Of a DNA stretch of 53,108 bases, positions 1 to 9,547 are shown piece after piece; the stretch's first letter is position 1; each line of letters opens with the position of its first letter. Under the pieces are notes generated by a model. The model saw only the letters and a program-made list of their open reading frames with translations, searched no databases and was not told the origin of the DNA. This stretch comes from Acidobacteriaceae bacterium (GTDB taxonomy: Bacteria; Acidobacteriota; Terriglobia; Terriglobales; Acidobacteriaceae). Location: positions 7,459-60,566 of the forward strand of contig PLZC01000254.1 of the NCBI GenBank assembly GCA_003151985.1, read 5' to 3'. A program made the position numbers and the translations under genes.

Positions 1-9
1 CGCGTAAGT

Positions 10-29
10 CGTTGATAATACGTTGATAA
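10..29 (+). repeat. Direct repeat CGTTGATAA x2 next to the tRNA-Asn fragment
   Basis: CGTTGATAA occurs at 10-18 and 21-29, an 11-base period, just before the tRNA-derived core. Short direct repeats at one helical turn beside a tRNA core are typical of integrase arm-type sites. That role is inferred. Confidence 0.45.
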
Positions 30-34
30 ATGTT

Positions 35-79
35 CTGTTAACCGAAGGGTTGTAGATTCGAGTCCTACCTGAGGAGCCA
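35..79 (+). tRNA. tRNA-Asn(GTT) 3' fragment (probable attachment site remnant)
   Basis: The segment starts exactly at the anticodon loop (CTGTTAA, anticodon GTT) and runs through a variable loop, a T-arm with loop TTCGAGT, and an acceptor 3' strand ending GCCA. This is the 3' half of a bacterial tRNA-Asn. No D-arm, 5' acceptor strand or matching 5' anticodon-stem strand precedes it: CCGAA would need TTCGG, but ATGTT is present. The T-stem also carries A where the invariant G53 should be. It is therefore not a functional tRNA. Such halves are left when an element integrates into the 3' end of a tRNA gene. Orientation implies that the element lies to the left of base 35. Confidence 0.75.
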
Positions 80-424
80 AAGAATCAATAACTTAGCTTC
101 CATTGCGCTCTGATTGCGCTCCGTTCCCCCCCCCCAAAAAAAGCAAGCTGAGACACTTTGACGCCCACTGCCGTAGTCATCTCATCCGTTTCAACATCCC
201 CATAAATGTTCATCGTGATTCTGATGTCCGCCCCGCGGCATCCACCGCCGCAGCGACCGGGGAATTCAGGCCGATGCCTACTGTGGCCGGGTTGCCTCCA
301 CCGGCTGGAATCTCCAAATAAGGCGCTCATGGATGCCTCCAGAGTGGTGGGATACTCCGAAGGTTATTCCATTCACGCCTTCCACGGGCTATCAAGGGAT
401 ATCAGAGGCGAAGCCCTTGGCTAG
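80..424. other. Intergenic region without a recognisable gene
   Basis: No open frame here has protein-like composition or a convincing ribosome site. A homopolymer tract of about ten C followed by seven A lies near 126-142. The segment lies downstream of the leftward TonB receptor gene, but I see no clear terminator hairpin. Confidence 0.5.
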
Positions 425-3400
425 TTAGAAGGTGATCCTGCCAATCAAACGGATTTCCCGGTTGCCGCTGATGCCTTCCTGTGAATAGCTGGCATTCTTC
501 AGACCAAAGGCGGCATTGTATTGGATTGCGCTTAGGCCTCCGGTCCCGTTTCCGACGGAAGTGAAGGGTTGCAGCGCCGGCTGTGGAGGCCCTCCCGGTG
601 ACCCGACTCCCGGAGCGAGTGGGGTTCCATCGGAAACGCCATCGACGCTGGCTGGTGTCAGCGCATTAAGCGCTCCGATGTTCCCAAATGAATCAGGCGA
701 AGTGGGCGAAAGCATGGCATGGTTGAAGACGTTGTCGAAGTCTGCGCCAAACTTCACAGCAATGTGGTCGTTGACCCGGAATTGCTTATGTACGCCCAGG
801 TTCACGCCCCAGGTTGACGGGCCGGTTAGAGCGTTGCGCCTGGCAACAGTTGGATTAGACCAGTAAGTGGAACCTATGTCCGGCGGCTGGAAGGCAGCGG
901 TCGCTGTAGGGTTCCCAAGACCGTCGGTTGGTTCTGCCGCGAACTGGTTCAATTTATTCTTCCCGGCATACGGGTTGCTGATGACATTGGCGCGGAATTG
1001 TGCAGATTCATCGCCAACCGCGTCCTCAGCTCCCGAAGCGATGTTGCCCGGCATCACAGGATCGCAGTCATTACAAGACCACGACGGCGAAAATCCGACC
1101 CCCGACTTTGCGAACATATTAGTCGTGGTTTGCCATCCGCCAATGATGGAATTGGTGATTTTGCTCGCGGTAGCGGCATAGCGTTGGCCATGTCCAAAGG
1201 GAAGATCGTAGACGGCGTAGGCAACGACCCGATGCGGGGACACGTACGAGTCCCGCGTATAGTCGAACTTCGGATTAAACGGGTCATAGTTGTTTCCGCC
1301 AAGGCTGTCGAAACCAACGTCCGGGGCCGAAGACTTCTGCTCGAGATAGGTATAGGCGGCGCTGAACGTGAGCCCTTTCGCCTTGCGCTCAGCCTGGAAC
1401 TGCACTGAATTAGTCAAGCTCTTGCCGTGATTTCCAAAGCCGGTGACATAATCTCCAAGCATGGGAAACTTGATGCGAGCGTTGTCTGCGTCGGAATATT
1501 GGCAATCTCCCGAGTTCAAAGGATCGCAACTGTTGTAAAGGCCCGTATAGGGTTGCGGCTGCAGGCCGACGTAGGGTTCACCGCCCTGCGTAGTTCCGAA
1601 GGGATTGTCGCTGGCATTGATCATGTCAAGATCGTTGCCGATGATCAGGCCTTGTTGAGCCGAACCAATATACGAGAGCCGCAGCGTTGTCTGCCATGTC
1701 AAATTCTGTTCAAACGTGGCATTCCACTCCATCAGCCGAGGGTTCTTGATCCCGACCGGAACATAGTTGGCGGTTGGATAGTTGCCGAAAGAATATACTT
1801 TGCCGCCGTTGATGGGCGTATTCCCCGATGTATCGGAAGTGCTGGTTGGCCAGGGCGAGATTGGCGTGGCGCTCGACGATATGTAGGCGATTTTATCGTT
1901 GAATGTGTTCGTCGAGAGAGGATCGCGAATGATGTGCGCCGACGACGTCGGATAGTAAAGTCCGAAACCGCCGCGCAGAACCTGTTTGCCAGTGATGCGA
2001 TACGCCCATCCGGCACGAGGCCCGAAGTCAAACCGATCTGGCCTGACCAGGCCGCGGCCAACTCCAAGGCCGGAGTTCGCTGCAAGGACATAGCCGATTC
2101 CATTCGGAGGAGGAGCCAGTTCGGTGGATTGAAGGTATTTCAGAGTCTTGGCCGACGAAAGAATATAGCGGCCGACCTGACCTGTACTCCCGTCTGTGTA
2201 GTTGGGGTCGAAGTTGGCCATGATGTCGTTCTTATCCACGTACGGGGTGTACCTGTCGTAGCGGAAGCCGAGATTCAGGGTGAGCCGCTTATTCAGGTTG
2301 AAATCATCCTGCGCGTAATAAGCCATCTCCCAGTTTGAAACATCCATTGCGGGCCGCGGAAGATCGACGTATTGAACCGTGTGGGGCGCATTGCCGAGCA
2401 GGAAGTTGGTGTACCCCGTAAGATTGGAGCCGTTGTAACTCATCACGCCTTGTGGAGTGTTGCGCAACGACGCGAAGCTATCAACCGCCTCATTGCGAAC
2501 AAAGTCGGCGCCGAATTTCAACGCGTGGCGGCCCTTCAGCCAGCTAACAGTATCTCCAAAGGTCATCAGGTGTTGAGTGAGATCGCGATCGGAACTCCGG
2601 GAATCATCGCCCAGGGTGGCAACGCCGCCGCCGAAGCTGATGTTGGGGTTCCCGAACAGTCCCATCGATGACGTTCCAATGGCATTACCAAAGCCCGTAA
2701 GATCGCCAGGGGAGAAACCGATGCTGGTCAGGAAACTGCTCACGGTGGTGTTGTCGCGGTAGAACAAGTCCTGGATGTTGTAGCCGCCGCGCGCCTCATT
2801 GACCAGATTCCCAGTAAAGACGTGGGTATAGGAGAGTGAAAGCACGGAGTTGTTTCGGTAGTGCTGATTGAGCCCCAGGCCTGTGTAAGGAAAGGAGACT
2901 GCGGATTCACCACTGTTTTCAGCCGAACCGTGGTAGACCCCGTAGATACGGTTTTTATCGTTGAAGTCGTGATCGATGCGGAGGTCGCCCATCTGGACCT
3001 TGTCAGATCCCGGCAACGTCGCCGAATAGTAATTAAGGCGACCGGTCGCAGGATTTACGTTGGTGTCAGGAAAATTGCTTGGGAAGTAAAGGCTGACCAA
3101 CTTCGACGTAATCGGATTCTGCGCTTTGGCTGGAACGCCCGTGACCACCGTGTAGGGAGTACCGGAAGCAGGGGTGCAGGTCCCCGTCTCTATTCCGCCC
3201 GGAGTTGTTCCTCCCGGCGAGTCCCCGACAATCGCACTCAGTGCCGGATCGTTGCAAGGATTGACCTCGGAAAAGTCGCCGCCCTGCACTCTGGGGGACA
3301 ACACACCGGTATTGTTCAACTCCTGAATGGGATTGGCTGAATCCCAGAACTCAAAGGCCGTGAAGAAGAAGGTGTTCTTCAGCTTGGGAATCGGGCCGCC

Positions 3401-4237
3401 CCAGGATCCGCCGACTTGAGTGTCGTTGGAACGCGTTTTCGTGAATCCCATCGGCGTGGCAGCCAGAGCTGAATTCACGTTGTTGTAAAAGAGAGAGCCG
3501 TGATTATGAGCTCCGCCGCTCTTGGTATTTACGCGGATATTGAGGACGCCGGAGTATTCTGCGCTGAATGAATTCGAGAGGACGTTCAGCTCTCCCACCG
3601 ACTCCAGCGAGGGTTCGCTGGAGGTCTGCGATCCAAAAATGCCCCCACTGTTGCGCTGGCCATCCAAGGAGAAACTGAAGCCATAGCTCTGTGTGCCGAC
3701 CCCTTTGAAACTGCCATTTCCGCCCGAGCCCTGCGTGATGCTGGGATCGATGTAGAGAAACTGATTGATGTCACGGCTATCACGCGGGAGTTCAATCACG
3801 GCCGTGGGATCCAGCGTCTGGCTAAGGGTGGAGTTTTCTGTGTTGATCCCCACCGCTTCAGAGGTGACCTCTACGTTGACAGTCTGCGTTGCCGGATGAA
3901 GCACGACATTATCCTGCGCAACATCGGAGCCATTCAGCACAATTCCGTTGACTACGCTGGTCTCGAATCCCTGCGCCGAAACCCTGGCACTGTACTGTCC
4001 CGGGGCTAGATCGGGCGCGTCGAAGCTGCCGTGCGCGTCGGTTTTGAACGGGTAAACCTTGAGAGTGCCCAGGTTGGTAATCTGCACCTGAGCGTCGGGA
4101 ACAAGCGCTCCACTGGAGTCGGTGACGATTCCACGGATTGTGCCAAGATCCGAGCCCTGTGCAAACAAACTCGGAGTGTAGACTGCGAAACACACTGCGA
4201 GGACCGCGAGGCACGACAAGACCCTGCGAGGCGTCAT
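425..4237 (-). CDS. Oar-like TonB-dependent outer-membrane receptor
   Basis: This 1270-residue outer-membrane protein probably imports a glycan fragment or acts as an Oar-type porin. Residues 1-26 are a signal peptide. Residues 30-115 are a carboxypeptidase-regulatory-like beta-sandwich (GTIRGIVTDSSGALVPDAQV). A plug-like region follows (IELPRDSRDINQFLYIDPS), then a long beta-barrel rich in Asn, Gly and aromatic residues, ending in phenylalanine (LIGRITF) as outer-membrane barrels do. The length is typical of the acidobacterial Oar-like family and longer than classical TonB receptors. The start is supported by AAGGAA about six bases before the ATG. The gene is divergent from the propeller gene at 4512, with a shared upstream region carrying putative DeoR-family operators. 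The ligand is unknown; neighbours suggest a carbohydrate. Confidence 0.9.
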   Translation of the reverse strand: MTPRRVLSCLAVLAVCFAVYTPSLFAQGSDLGTIRGIVTDSSGALVPDAQVQITNLGTLKVYPFKTDAHGSFDAPDLAPGQYSARVSAQGFETSVVNGIVLNGSDVAQDNVVLHPATQTVNVEVTSEAVGINTENSTLSQTLDPTAVIELPRDSRDINQFLYIDPSITQGSGGNGSFKGVGTQSYGFSFSLDGQRNSGGIFGSQTSSEPSLESVGELNVLSNSFSAEYSGVLNIRVNTKSGGAHNHGSLFYNNVNSALAATPMGFTKTRSNDTQVGGSWGGPIPKLKNTFFFTAFEFWDSANPIQELNNTGVLSPRVQGGDFSEVNPCNDPALSAIVGDSPGGTTPGGIETGTCTPASGTPYTVVTGVPAKAQNPITSKLVSLYFPSNFPDTNVNPATGRLNYYSATLPGSDKVQMGDLRIDHDFNDKNRIYGVYHGSAENSGESAVSFPYTGLGLNQHYRNNSVLSLSYTHVFTGNLVNEARGGYNIQDLFYRDNTTVSSFLTSIGFSPGDLTGFGNAIGTSSMGLFGNPNISFGGGVATLGDDSRSSDRDLTQHLMTFGDTVSWLKGRHALKFGADFVRNEAVDSFASLRNTPQGVMSYNGSNLTGYTNFLLGNAPHTVQYVDLPRPAMDVSNWEMAYYAQDDFNLNKRLTLNLGFRYDRYTPYVDKNDIMANFDPNYTDGSTGQVGRYILSSAKTLKYLQSTELAPPPNGIGYVLAANSGLGVGRGLVRPDRFDFGPRAGWAYRITGKQVLRGGFGLYYPTSSAHIIRDPLSTNTFNDKIAYISSSATPISPWPTSTSDTSGNTPINGGKVYSFGNYPTANYVPVGIKNPRLMEWNATFEQNLTWQTTLRLSYIGSAQQGLIIGNDLDMINASDNPFGTTQGGEPYVGLQPQPYTGLYNSCDPLNSGDCQYSDADNARIKFPMLGDYVTGFGNHGKSLTNSVQFQAERKAKGLTFSAAYTYLEQKSSAPDVGFDSLGGNNYDPFNPKFDYTRDSYVSPHRVVAYAVYDLPFGHGQRYAATASKITNSIIGGWQTTTNMFAKSGVGFSPSWSCNDCDPVMPGNIASGAEDAVGDESAQFRANVISNPYAGKNKLNQFAAEPTDGLGNPTATAAFQPPDIGSTYWSNPTVARRNALTGPSTWGVNLGVHKQFRVNDHIAVKFGADFDNVFNHAMLSPTSPDSFGNIGALNALTPASVDGVSDGTPLAPGVGSPGGPPQPALQPFTSVGNGTGGLSAIQYNAAFGLKNASYSQEGISGNREIRLIGRITF

Positions 4238-4304
4238 ATTCGATTCCTTCTTGTGAATTGCGGATTATTATCGTCCAGTATTGAACTGGCAGGTAAGGTA
4301 TCAC

Positions 4305-4345
4305 ATTCTCGAAAATAAAAGCGATCCGAAAGAGATATGAAAGGT
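4305..4345. promoter_or_regulatory. Putative DeoR/AgaR-type operator upstream of the TonB receptor
   Basis: AATAAAAGC lies at 4314-4322, followed by CGAAAG and GAAAGG elements. On the other strand it reads as repeated CTTTC/TTTTATT steps, resembling known AgaR operators built from repeated TTTCRTTTY units. It is assigned by comparison with the other sites in this window. Confidence 0.4.
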
Positions 4346-4458
4346 AATTCCTGCGCAACGACCTGAAAGCCAATGGCTTGCGGGCAGCCCCCAGAGTCGG
4401 CGCAAGGCCAGAATCTCCACTCCCGCAACACTAAGGGCATTTATGTTGACAAGCTTCT

Positions 4459-4492
4459 ACGAAAGCAATAAAACGAAAACTAACGAAATCGT
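4459..4492. promoter_or_regulatory. Putative DeoR/AgaR-type operator upstream of the propeller operon
   Basis: The segment contains CGAAAG, AATAAAACG (4467-4475), AAAAC and ACGAAATCG in succession. Read on the other strand it gives TTTCG, TTTTCG and TTTTATTGCTTTCG, the closest match in the window to the AgaR family operator pattern. It lies 20-50 bases before the start at 4512. Confidence 0.5.
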
Positions 4493-4511
4493 GCGGGCGG
4501 TCACAAGATAA

Positions 4512-6800
4512 ATGAAGCGATATGCCGAAACCCTGGCGGGGTGCGCAATCGCACTTTGCCTGGTGAGCCAAATGGCGTGCGCAAGCGAATTCAAGGTCGT
4601 GGGCCCGGGGGGCGGCGGCGCCATGTTCCACGCCACGATCAACCCGCACGATGCCAACGAGGTGCTGGTGGCCTGTGATATGACGGGGGCCTACATCACC
4701 CATGACAGCGGCCGTTCCTGGCGCATGTTCAATCTGCGCGGCGCGGTTCGGTTCTTCGCCTTCGATCCTCAGCAACCGCACGTCATCTATGCAACCACCA
4801 AAGCATTGTGGCGCAGTAACGACGACGGCGAGACGTGGGACCTAGTGTGGCCGAGGCCATCCACAGTGCACGGCGTCGAAATGAACTCCGACCATGCCAA
4901 CGAAACCATCCTCTCCGATTCAGATTCTCTTGGATCGATCGTAGCGTTGGCTGTCGATCCCGCCGACTCACACACCCTGACTGCCGCGGCGGCCAATGAT
5001 GGGAAAACGGCACTCTACGATTCAAAGGACGATGGCCGCACCTGGGAGAAGCTGGCAGTTCTCCCCGATGCTCTCAAAGAGATGCGGTACGACTCGCCGT
5101 CGGTGGACATCTGGATCGACCCTCATTCTCCGGCGGGTAAGCGCGATATCTACGCGGCGGAAGGAAAGGGCGTCCTGGTGCGGCGTTCCGGCAAGTGGCA
5201 GCACCACCCGGCTCCGGCGGGAATCACGTTTCTCGATGTCAGCGCGGGCTTCTTTTCGAGCGGTGGTGTGAGACTGTATGCCGCCGCAGACACGGGAGTC
5301 TTTATTTCAAACGACGGAGCCGCAACCTGGACGGCTGCTTCGTTGCCGGGCAAGGGCGCGCAGGTTCGCGCCATCGCCACGAGCCTGAATCATCCCGAAG
5401 CCGCCTACGCCTCCTACAGTCATCTTGGACTGAACGGCAGATCCTGGATGGGCGTAGCGAAGACCAAAGATGGCGGCGCAACCTGGGCTTTAGTCTGGCA
5501 GGAGGACAAGACGGTTGCGCCGAACCTGCAGGACGCTTGGCTGGCCGAGCAGTTCGGTCCGGACTGGGGAGAGAACCCACTTGGGCTCGGCGTGGCCCCG
5601 CAGGATCCAAACCTCGCGTATGGCACCGATTTTGGCCGGACGATGAAGACCGCGGACGGCGGGGCAAACTGGGAGGCAGTCTATTCCGGCAAGGTACAGG
5701 GCGCAGGTTGGGCAAGCACCGGCCTTGACGTCACCACCAGCTACGGCTATCTCTTCGATCCGCTCGATTCGCATCGACGCTTCATTCCCACGACGGACAT
5801 CGGATTGTTTCGCAGCGAGGACGACGGCCACTCCTGGACCCGCTCGATGTCCGGTGTTCCCGAGGCGTGGTCCAATACTGCCTATTGGATGGCGTTCGAT
5901 CCCAGCATCCCCGGCAAGATGTGGGCAGTTATGAGCGGAACGCACGACCTGCCTCGCCCGAAGATGTGGCGAAAGACCGCTACCGCAACCTATCAGGGCG
6001 GAGTGTGCGTAAGTTCGGATGGCGGCCGAACCTGGAAACCTTCAAACGCGGGGATGCCGGAGACCGCGCCGACCCACATCCTGCTCGACCCGTCGAGTCC
6101 TGTTGGAAAAAGAGTTCTCTGGGTCGCCGCCATGGGCCGCGGGATCTACAAAAGCACGGACGACGGCGTTACGTGGACCTTGAAGAACAAGGGCATTTTG
6201 CAGAATGAGCCACTCGCCTGGCGATTGGCTCGCGCAGGCGACGGTACTCTGTACGTCGTGATCGCACGGCGGAGCGAAAATGGAAGCATCGGCACGGACG
6301 GCGACGGAGCCATCTACACGTCCACCGACGGCGCGGAGTCATGGACACCCGTAAGTCCGCCCGCAGGGACCAACGCACCGAGCGGTCTTGCGATCGATCC
6401 GCATGATCCCCAGCGCCTGTACCTCGCGACATGGGGCCGGGCGGTCGGGATGCACGGCACCGGGGGCGGAATCTATCTCTCATCCGATGCCGGCCGCACC
6501 TGGAAAAGTGCCCTCGATCGCGACCAGCACGTCTATGACGTAACCATCGATCCTCGCAATACAAATGTGCTTTATGCAGCCGGCTTTGAGTCTTCTGCGT
6601 GGCGCTCGAATGACCGGGGAGAGCACTGGGCGCGCATCCCTGGCTACAACTTCAAGTGGGGCCACCGCGTCATGCCCGACCTCATGAATCCCAACATGAT
6701 CTACATCAGCACCTTCGGCGGCGGAGTGTGGCACGGTCCATCTGATGGCGCACAAGGTCACGCGGATATTACGACTCCCGCGCTGCAACCTGGCCACTGA
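4512..6800 (+). CDS. Exported Asp-box beta-propeller protein, GH74-like (putative glycoside hydrolase)
   Basis: This 762-residue secreted protein has a signal peptide (about residues 1-24) and about twelve Asp-box (BNR) motifs of the form S-x-D-x-G-x-T-W, for example SNDDGETW, SKDDGRTW and SSDGGRTW, spread over the whole length. That number and length fit two seven-bladed propellers as in GH74 xyloglucanases. The N-terminus VGPGGGGAMF...CDMTGAY resembles the GH74 start, where a catalytic Asp sits in a TDVGGAY-type motif; here the candidate is Asp56. Two paralogues occur at 27507 and 31685. It precedes the glycosidase-like gene at 6825 by 24 bases, probably as one operon. Alternatives are a sialidase-like or sortilin-like binding protein. 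The enzymatic role is inferred. Confidence 0.8.
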   Translation: MKRYAETLAGCAIALCLVSQMACASEFKVVGPGGGGAMFHATINPHDANEVLVACDMTGAYITHDSGRSWRMFNLRGAVRFFAFDPQQPHVIYATTKALWRSNDDGETWDLVWPRPSTVHGVEMNSDHANETILSDSDSLGSIVALAVDPADSHTLTAAAANDGKTALYDSKDDGRTWEKLAVLPDALKEMRYDSPSVDIWIDPHSPAGKRDIYAAEGKGVLVRRSGKWQHHPAPAGITFLDVSAGFFSSGGVRLYAAADTGVFISNDGAATWTAASLPGKGAQVRAIATSLNHPEAAYASYSHLGLNGRSWMGVAKTKDGGATWALVWQEDKTVAPNLQDAWLAEQFGPDWGENPLGLGVAPQDPNLAYGTDFGRTMKTADGGANWEAVYSGKVQGAGWASTGLDVTTSYGYLFDPLDSHRRFIPTTDIGLFRSEDDGHSWTRSMSGVPEAWSNTAYWMAFDPSIPGKMWAVMSGTHDLPRPKMWRKTATATYQGGVCVSSDGGRTWKPSNAGMPETAPTHILLDPSSPVGKRVLWVAAMGRGIYKSTDDGVTWTLKNKGILQNEPLAWRLARAGDGTLYVVIARRSENGSIGTDGDGAIYTSTDGAESWTPVSPPAGTNAPSGLAIDPHDPQRLYLATWGRAVGMHGTGGGIYLSSDAGRTWKSALDRDQHVYDVTIDPRNTNVLYAAGFESSAWRSNDRGEHWARIPGYNFKWGHRVMPDLMNPNMIYISTFGGGVWHGPSDGAQGHADITTPALQPGH

Positions 6801-6824
6801 TCATTAACCTTTCAGGAGAATCCG

Positions 6825-8405
6825 ATGGACCGTCGAGACGTATTGAAGACCGCTGCTTTGCTACCTTTGTTGCATAGCATCCATGCGCTTGCGGAAGATC
6901 AGAAACACCTGTGGCAGGGTTACGCCTTCAACTCTGTTTTTCAATCCAAAGATCGTCTCAATCAAGGTCCATTCGACATCGATCAGGACGACGGTTGGCA
7001 AACCATTCTTGCCACCTCGCCTTCGGAGAAACCGATTCGCAATCCGGGCATCGGACTGCTTGGCTATACACGGGAGGAGAGCGGTCCGTCCATCGCGGTG
7101 CGCGAAGGGCGTCAGACATTGGAAGATCATGTGGAAAAAATGGCTAGCCTTCCTTTTGTCGATACGCTCTATATCCGTTGCGATTGGCGTAACGTGCAGA
7201 AGCAGTCTGGCCGGCTAGATCTCGATCCGGTGTGGGACCTGACTCTCGCAGCCGCCAAACGTCATGGGCTGCGAGTCGCCTTCAGGATTCAGAGTTCCAA
7301 CACGGTGTTTCAGCCAAAGCAACTCGCGCTGCCAGAGTTCCTGCGTGCGCGTGTTCCTTTCGTCGACATAGGACCCATGGGCAAGTACGGCGATAGCGAT
7401 GGCGCCATTTTAGACCGCGCCAACGGACATTATTTCGAGCCTCGCTACGATCATCCGGAGTATCAAACAGCTCTCGCCGAATTGAACCGCCTGCTTGCCG
7501 AGCGCTTCGATGGCAACCCGCTCATCGAATTTGTCGACGTCATGCATATTGGGTTCTGGGGTGAAGGTCACTTCGGCGGCTATCCGAGTCCATTCCCCGA
7601 CTTCCAGACGGCGCAGCGCACTCTGAACCAGATGGTCCGCATGCAATTGGAAACATGGAAGAAGACTCCGCTGGCCATGAACACGCAACCGGATATCAGC
7701 AATACGGGCAACCGGCAAGCATTGGAAATCGCGGTGCAGGGAGGCGCCTGGGTCCGTTCCGATAGCATCATCGTTGAAGAACCAATTCAAATTGAAGAGT
7801 TGGCAAATCGTCCTCCCTGGCTGGCGGCAATCCTCGAAGACGGATACCTGCGCAATTACGACGCTGCCAAGCTCGTCGTGGACGCGGCCGGGGTAAACGA
7901 GCTGGAAAACTATATGCTCCATGTTCTCGATCTGAAAGCGAATTACTGGTCGCTATGGACCGAGTCAGAGAACCTCGCCAGATACAACGAACGCTATCCT
8001 CGCGGTTTTGAGCGTCTGCGCACTCACATGGGCTACAGATTGAGGCCCTCCTGGGTTTGGCAACGCAAACGCTTCGATACATCGGAGCTTGTCGTGGCCA
8101 TCTCCAACAGTGGGGTTGCGGGGGTTCCGGGTGTGCTCTGGCTGACAGCCAAGAGCACCGACGGCAGCATCAGTCTGCACGGTTCCCTCGATCCCGGACA
8201 TCCCATTGGCGGTGCTCTCCGCATGGGTTCTTTTGTCCTCCCAAAGGGTTATGTTGGACCAATCGAACTGTTGGCAGAGATCGAAATACGACCGGGTGTT
8301 TTGAAACCCATTGTGTGGGCCTGTGAACAACCTCTCAACCCGGACGGATCCATATCCGTGGAAATCAAATCGATGAACGACCCGAACTGGCGCAAATCCA
8401 TCTGA
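6825..8405 (+). CDS. Exported putative glycosidase (TIM-barrel-like, DUF4832/beta-galactosidase-like)
   Basis: This 526-residue protein has a good ribosome site (AGGAG six bases before ATG) and a Tat-like N-terminus (DRRDVLKTAALLPL). The core has features of a clan-A-type barrel: a strand-like segment with an Arg (LYIRCDWRNVQ near residue 125), EFVDVMHIGFWGEGHFGG near 235-252 with an acidic residue at a strand end, and a later IVEEPI segment. The C-terminal roughly 120 residues look like a beta-sandwich (SWVWQRKRFDTSELVVAI...). I place it loosely with putative beta-galactosidase/DUF4832-type proteins but cannot name a family with certainty. It is co-oriented with and 24 bases after the Asp-box propeller, so both probably act on the same periplasmic glycan. 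Confidence 0.65.
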   Translation: MDRRDVLKTAALLPLLHSIHALAEDQKHLWQGYAFNSVFQSKDRLNQGPFDIDQDDGWQTILATSPSEKPIRNPGIGLLGYTREESGPSIAVREGRQTLEDHVEKMASLPFVDTLYIRCDWRNVQKQSGRLDLDPVWDLTLAAAKRHGLRVAFRIQSSNTVFQPKQLALPEFLRARVPFVDIGPMGKYGDSDGAILDRANGHYFEPRYDHPEYQTALAELNRLLAERFDGNPLIEFVDVMHIGFWGEGHFGGYPSPFPDFQTAQRTLNQMVRMQLETWKKTPLAMNTQPDISNTGNRQALEIAVQGGAWVRSDSIIVEEPIQIEELANRPPWLAAILEDGYLRNYDAAKLVVDAAGVNELENYMLHVLDLKANYWSLWTESENLARYNERYPRGFERLRTHMGYRLRPSWVWQRKRFDTSELVVAISNSGVAGVPGVLWLTAKSTDGSISLHGSLDPGHPIGGALRMGSFVLPKGYVGPIELLAEIEIRPGVLKPIVWACEQPLNPDGSISVEIKSMNDPNWRKSI

Positions 8406-8579
8406 ACCCGCATTTGCATGAGGCTAAACGCAGTGACAAAGACTCTCCCATTACTCGTCCGGCTCGCTATCGCGACTGCGGTGGCGTCCGCTGTCGCCGG
8501 GGCCAGCAGAAAATGATCTTGGCCCGCTGGGTTTATGTCAGCCGAGACTTCCGATGCCGGGCTCCGCACGATGATCCGT

Positions 8580-9512
8580 TCAGACGGTTGAATACTTCCG
8601 GCACAGAGCCCGGATTTCATCGACCAACTTGGGCACGCCTGTGGCGGGAAGCGGACTGCCGGGATAACTGGCTTCATATTCGGCCGATACATAACCCTGG
8701 TGGCCGGCCTGCGCGAAGATCTGCCAAACCCTATCCATATCCACAGTACTGTGATCGTAAAAGTGGTCGCGGATGTGGATGTTGGTGGCGTAGGGGATGC
8801 ATGCGGCAATCTGCGCGTATGCGTCTTGATTCGGCGTGGGGATGAAATTTGTGATATCGAGATTGATGCCGGCATAGGGCGAATTGACGCGCTGGATGAT
8901 TTCAACACAGAGGTCTGCGCTCTGCGTCACGCCTTCGTGGTCTTCAACCCCAAGCGCGATGCCCTTTTTGCCGGAGTAGTCACATGCGGCCTTCATCGCT
9001 TCGACCATCCAATCGACAGCGTCCTTCAGGCTTGCGCCGTGCGGCAGCACGCCGGCAAAGATCCTCAGATGAGAAGCGCCCAACCTGTCTGTGACATCGA
9101 CCCACTTTTTAATTTGCTCCAGGCTTTCGGCGCGCTTTTGAGTATCGGCCTGGACCATGCTGACTCCGCATGCGGCGCCGGAGAAAGCCACTGCATGTTG
9201 ATAGGCAAGATGCCGCAGGCTGTGCAAATACTCAGGATCTGTAGATTTCAAGTAATACACCGTCATGTCGACGCCAGCCAAGCGTAGATCTGCTGCCTTG
9301 AGGATAAAATCCTCCAACGTCATGGGGCCGTGCCTCAGCTCTTTGTCGTAGGAATAAGCACAGCACCCGGGCAACAACCTTGTCAGCTTGGAATTGCCGG
9401 GATTCGCATCCGGTTGGGTCGAGGTGGTTGCCTTTGCCCCAACGGAACTCATGCCTGCGCCTGCCAGGGCTCCCAGTCCAACGGCTTTCACAAACTGACG
9501 GCGATTGACCAT
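8580..9512 (-). CDS. Tat-exported sugar phosphate isomerase/epimerase-like TIM barrel (xylose isomerase-like)
   Basis: This 310-residue protein belongs to the AP-endonuclease-2/xylose-isomerase-like barrel superfamily. A twin-arginine signal (NRRQFVKAVGLGALAGAG) opens the protein. Likely metal ligands sit at strand ends in order: Glu in GVEDHEG, Asp in GINLDITN, His in NIHIRDH and Glu in SAEYEASY. I chose ATG 9512, which puts the Tat motif at the N-terminus and has GGAGG 13 bases upstream. An in-frame ATG at 9551 overlaps the upstream stop as ATGA and is the alternative. It ends the operon 13805-to-8580. Exported relatives occur with Gfo/Idh/MocA dehydrogenases in glycoside-oxidising pathways, so action on a keto-sugar in the periplasm is plausible. 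Confidence 0.8.
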   Translation of the reverse strand: MVNRRQFVKAVGLGALAGAGMSSVGAKATTSTQPDANPGNSKLTRLLPGCCAYSYDKELRHGPMTLEDFILKAADLRLAGVDMTVYYLKSTDPEYLHSLRHLAYQHAVAFSGAACGVSMVQADTQKRAESLEQIKKWVDVTDRLGASHLRIFAGVLPHGASLKDAVDWMVEAMKAACDYSGKKGIALGVEDHEGVTQSADLCVEIIQRVNSPYAGINLDITNFIPTPNQDAYAQIAACIPYATNIHIRDHFYDHSTVDMDRVWQIFAQAGHQGYVSAEYEASYPGSPLPATGVPKLVDEIRALCRKYSTV

Positions 9513-9547
9513 GGAACGCTTCTTGCCTCCGAAGTCGTACGGGGCTT

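Noticed and set aside
1427-2338. Long open frame (303 residues) antisense to the first TonB receptor
   Set aside because: It is a shadow of the real gene on the opposite strand; no ribosome site or domain motif is present.
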